A program made the position numbers and the translations under genes. Below, piece after piece: positions 6,463 to 6,958 of a DNA stretch of 6,958 nucleotides. Numbering within the stretch: position 1 is the first letter of the stretch; every line of letters starts with the position of its first letter. The DNA lies in contig JAUWTC010000135.1 of the NCBI GenBank assembly GCA_030609785.1, positions 1 to 6,958 on the forward strand. The letters are read 5' to 3'. The notes under the pieces are model-generated. The model searched no databases. It was not told where the DNA came from and saw only the letters and a list, made by a program, of their open reading frames with translations. This DNA comes from Holophagae bacterium. GTDB taxonomy: Bacteria; Acidobacteriota; Thermoanaerobaculia; Thermoanaerobaculales; Sulfomarinibacteraceae.

Positions 6463-6935
6463 GCCTTCCTCCTCTTGACGTCTTTGACCTCGAGGTAGAC
6501 GACGCCGGCTTCCGGGTTGGCTTCGACGTTCATCTTTGCCAGACTTTGCCCGGCGTCTCCGGGCGGTCCGGCATAGGCAACGCCGTCAGGCCGGAACTCT
6601 CCGTTGTGGCATGGACAGAAGAACCGATCGTTGTCCGGTTCCCAGTGAACCTTGCATCCGAGGTGGGGGCACGTGGAGTCGAAGGCCGTGAAGCCCTCCT
6701 CGGAACGTTGTACGAGAACCGGTGTCCCTTCGAGGTCGTACAGGGTTTTCACGCCGCCGATCTCATAGTCATCGATGCGCCCCGCATAGAGCAGTCGGGT
6801 CTTCGGGCGTAGGCGTTTCGGTAACAGGAACGCGAGTCCCTGAAGGCCGAGTACTCCGTACGCCGCGACGAGCCCGGCACCCATGGCGAGGGAGGCCAGG
6901 ATTCCTCTTCGCGATGTCGTGTCGTGTTCGCTCAT
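6459..6935 (-). CDS. Rieske [2Fe-2S] protein of the b6f-like complex
   Basis: A 158-residue iron-sulfur subunit that takes one electron from quinol and passes it to a c-type haem. The N-terminus has twin arginines (SRRG, R9-R10) followed by a hydrophobic helix (about 12-39), as in Tat-exported Rieske proteins that stay anchored. Cluster box 1 is CPHLGC (89-94) and box 2 is CPCH (107-110). Together they give two Cys and two His cluster ligands plus the two disulfide cysteines. The boxes are separated by 12 residues, as I recall for b6f Rieske proteins. The Gly-Pro-Pro loop is at 123-125 (AGPPG). In box 2 the usual Gly-Ser-x-Tyr is replaced by Asn-Gly-Glu-Phe, so both hydrogen-bond donors that raise the cluster potential are missing. 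I chose ATG at 6935 over the adjacent in-frame GTG at 6938, because GGAGG (6947-6943) is 7 nt from the ATG and only 4 nt from the GTG. It is the first operon gene seen; anything upstream is beyond the window. Confidence 0.95.
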   Translation of the reverse strand: MSEHDTTSRRGILASLAMGAGLVAAYGVLGLQGLAFLLPKRLRPKTRLLYAGRIDDYEIGGVKTLYDLEGTPVLVQRSEEGFTAFDSTCPHLGCKVHWEPDNDRFFCPCHNGEFRPDGVAYAGPPGDAGQSLAKMNVEANPEAGVVYLEVKDVKRRKA

Positions 6936-6938
6936 CAC

Positions 6939-6947
6939 ACCTCCTCC
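6939..6947 (-). promoter_or_regulatory. Strong Shine-Dalgarno sequence of the Rieske gene
   Basis: GGAGGAGGT on the minus strand lies immediately before the GTG/ATG start pair. The remaining bases to the right edge are too few to judge whether a promoter or another gene precedes the operon. Confidence 0.8.
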
Positions 6948-6958
6948 AAGGATTCTCA

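Noticed and set aside
3771..6935. Calling the organism an anammox planctomycete
   Set aside because: HAO-like proteins next to Rieske/cytochrome b genes are suggestive but not diagnostic. No hydrazine synthase or other anammox marker is in the window.

Overview
The window reads as chromosome from a Gram-negative, respiring bacterium. An outer-membrane TonB-dependent receptor implies an outer membrane. A Rieske/cytochrome b complex with a multiheme c-type cytochrome implies periplasmic quinol-linked electron transfer. The sequence is GC-rich throughout, and I saw no mobile-element, CRISPR, tRNA or rRNA signal. The phylum cannot be fixed from this sequence alone. The low-potential-type Rieske centre suggests menaquinone rather than ubiquinone.

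Layout, left to right. (1) Positions 1-1064, + strand: the 3' part of an NtrC-type sigma-54 response regulator, with the receiver domain cut by the window edge. (2) Positions 1061-3031, - strand: a complete TonB-dependent outer-membrane receptor, converging on the regulator with overlapping stop codons. (3) Positions 3071-3096: a strong intrinsic terminator reading on the - strand. (4) Positions 3118-6935, - strand: a tight four-gene operon in the order Rieske iron-sulfur protein, fused cytochrome b6/subunit IV, membrane-anchored octaheme cytochrome of the hydroxylamine oxidoreductase (HAO) family, and an unrecognised 203-residue soluble protein. Rieske and cytochrome b share an ATGA stop/start. 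Cytochrome b and the octaheme gene are 13 nt apart, and the last pair 41 nt apart. The operon may extend upstream beyond the right edge.

The main point of interest is this operon. It encodes the quinol-oxidising core of a b6f-like complex: Rieske, four haem-b histidines and a cysteine at the place that binds haem cn in b6f. The place usually held by cytochrome c1 or f is taken by an eight-haem HAO-like protein with an uncleaved N-terminal anchor. The inferred design passes electrons between the quinone pool, the Rieske centre and an octaheme module that may itself be a nitrogen-compound catalyst (nitrite, NO or hydroxylamine chemistry). Direction and substrate are not settled by the sequence. 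The fourth gene has no recognisable domain and may be an accessory or assembly factor, but that rests only on its position.

The TonB receptor lies just behind the operon terminator, with almost no room for its own promoter. Its ligand (cobalamin, haem or siderophore) is unknown. Nothing in the window ties the sigma-54 regulator to either transcription unit.
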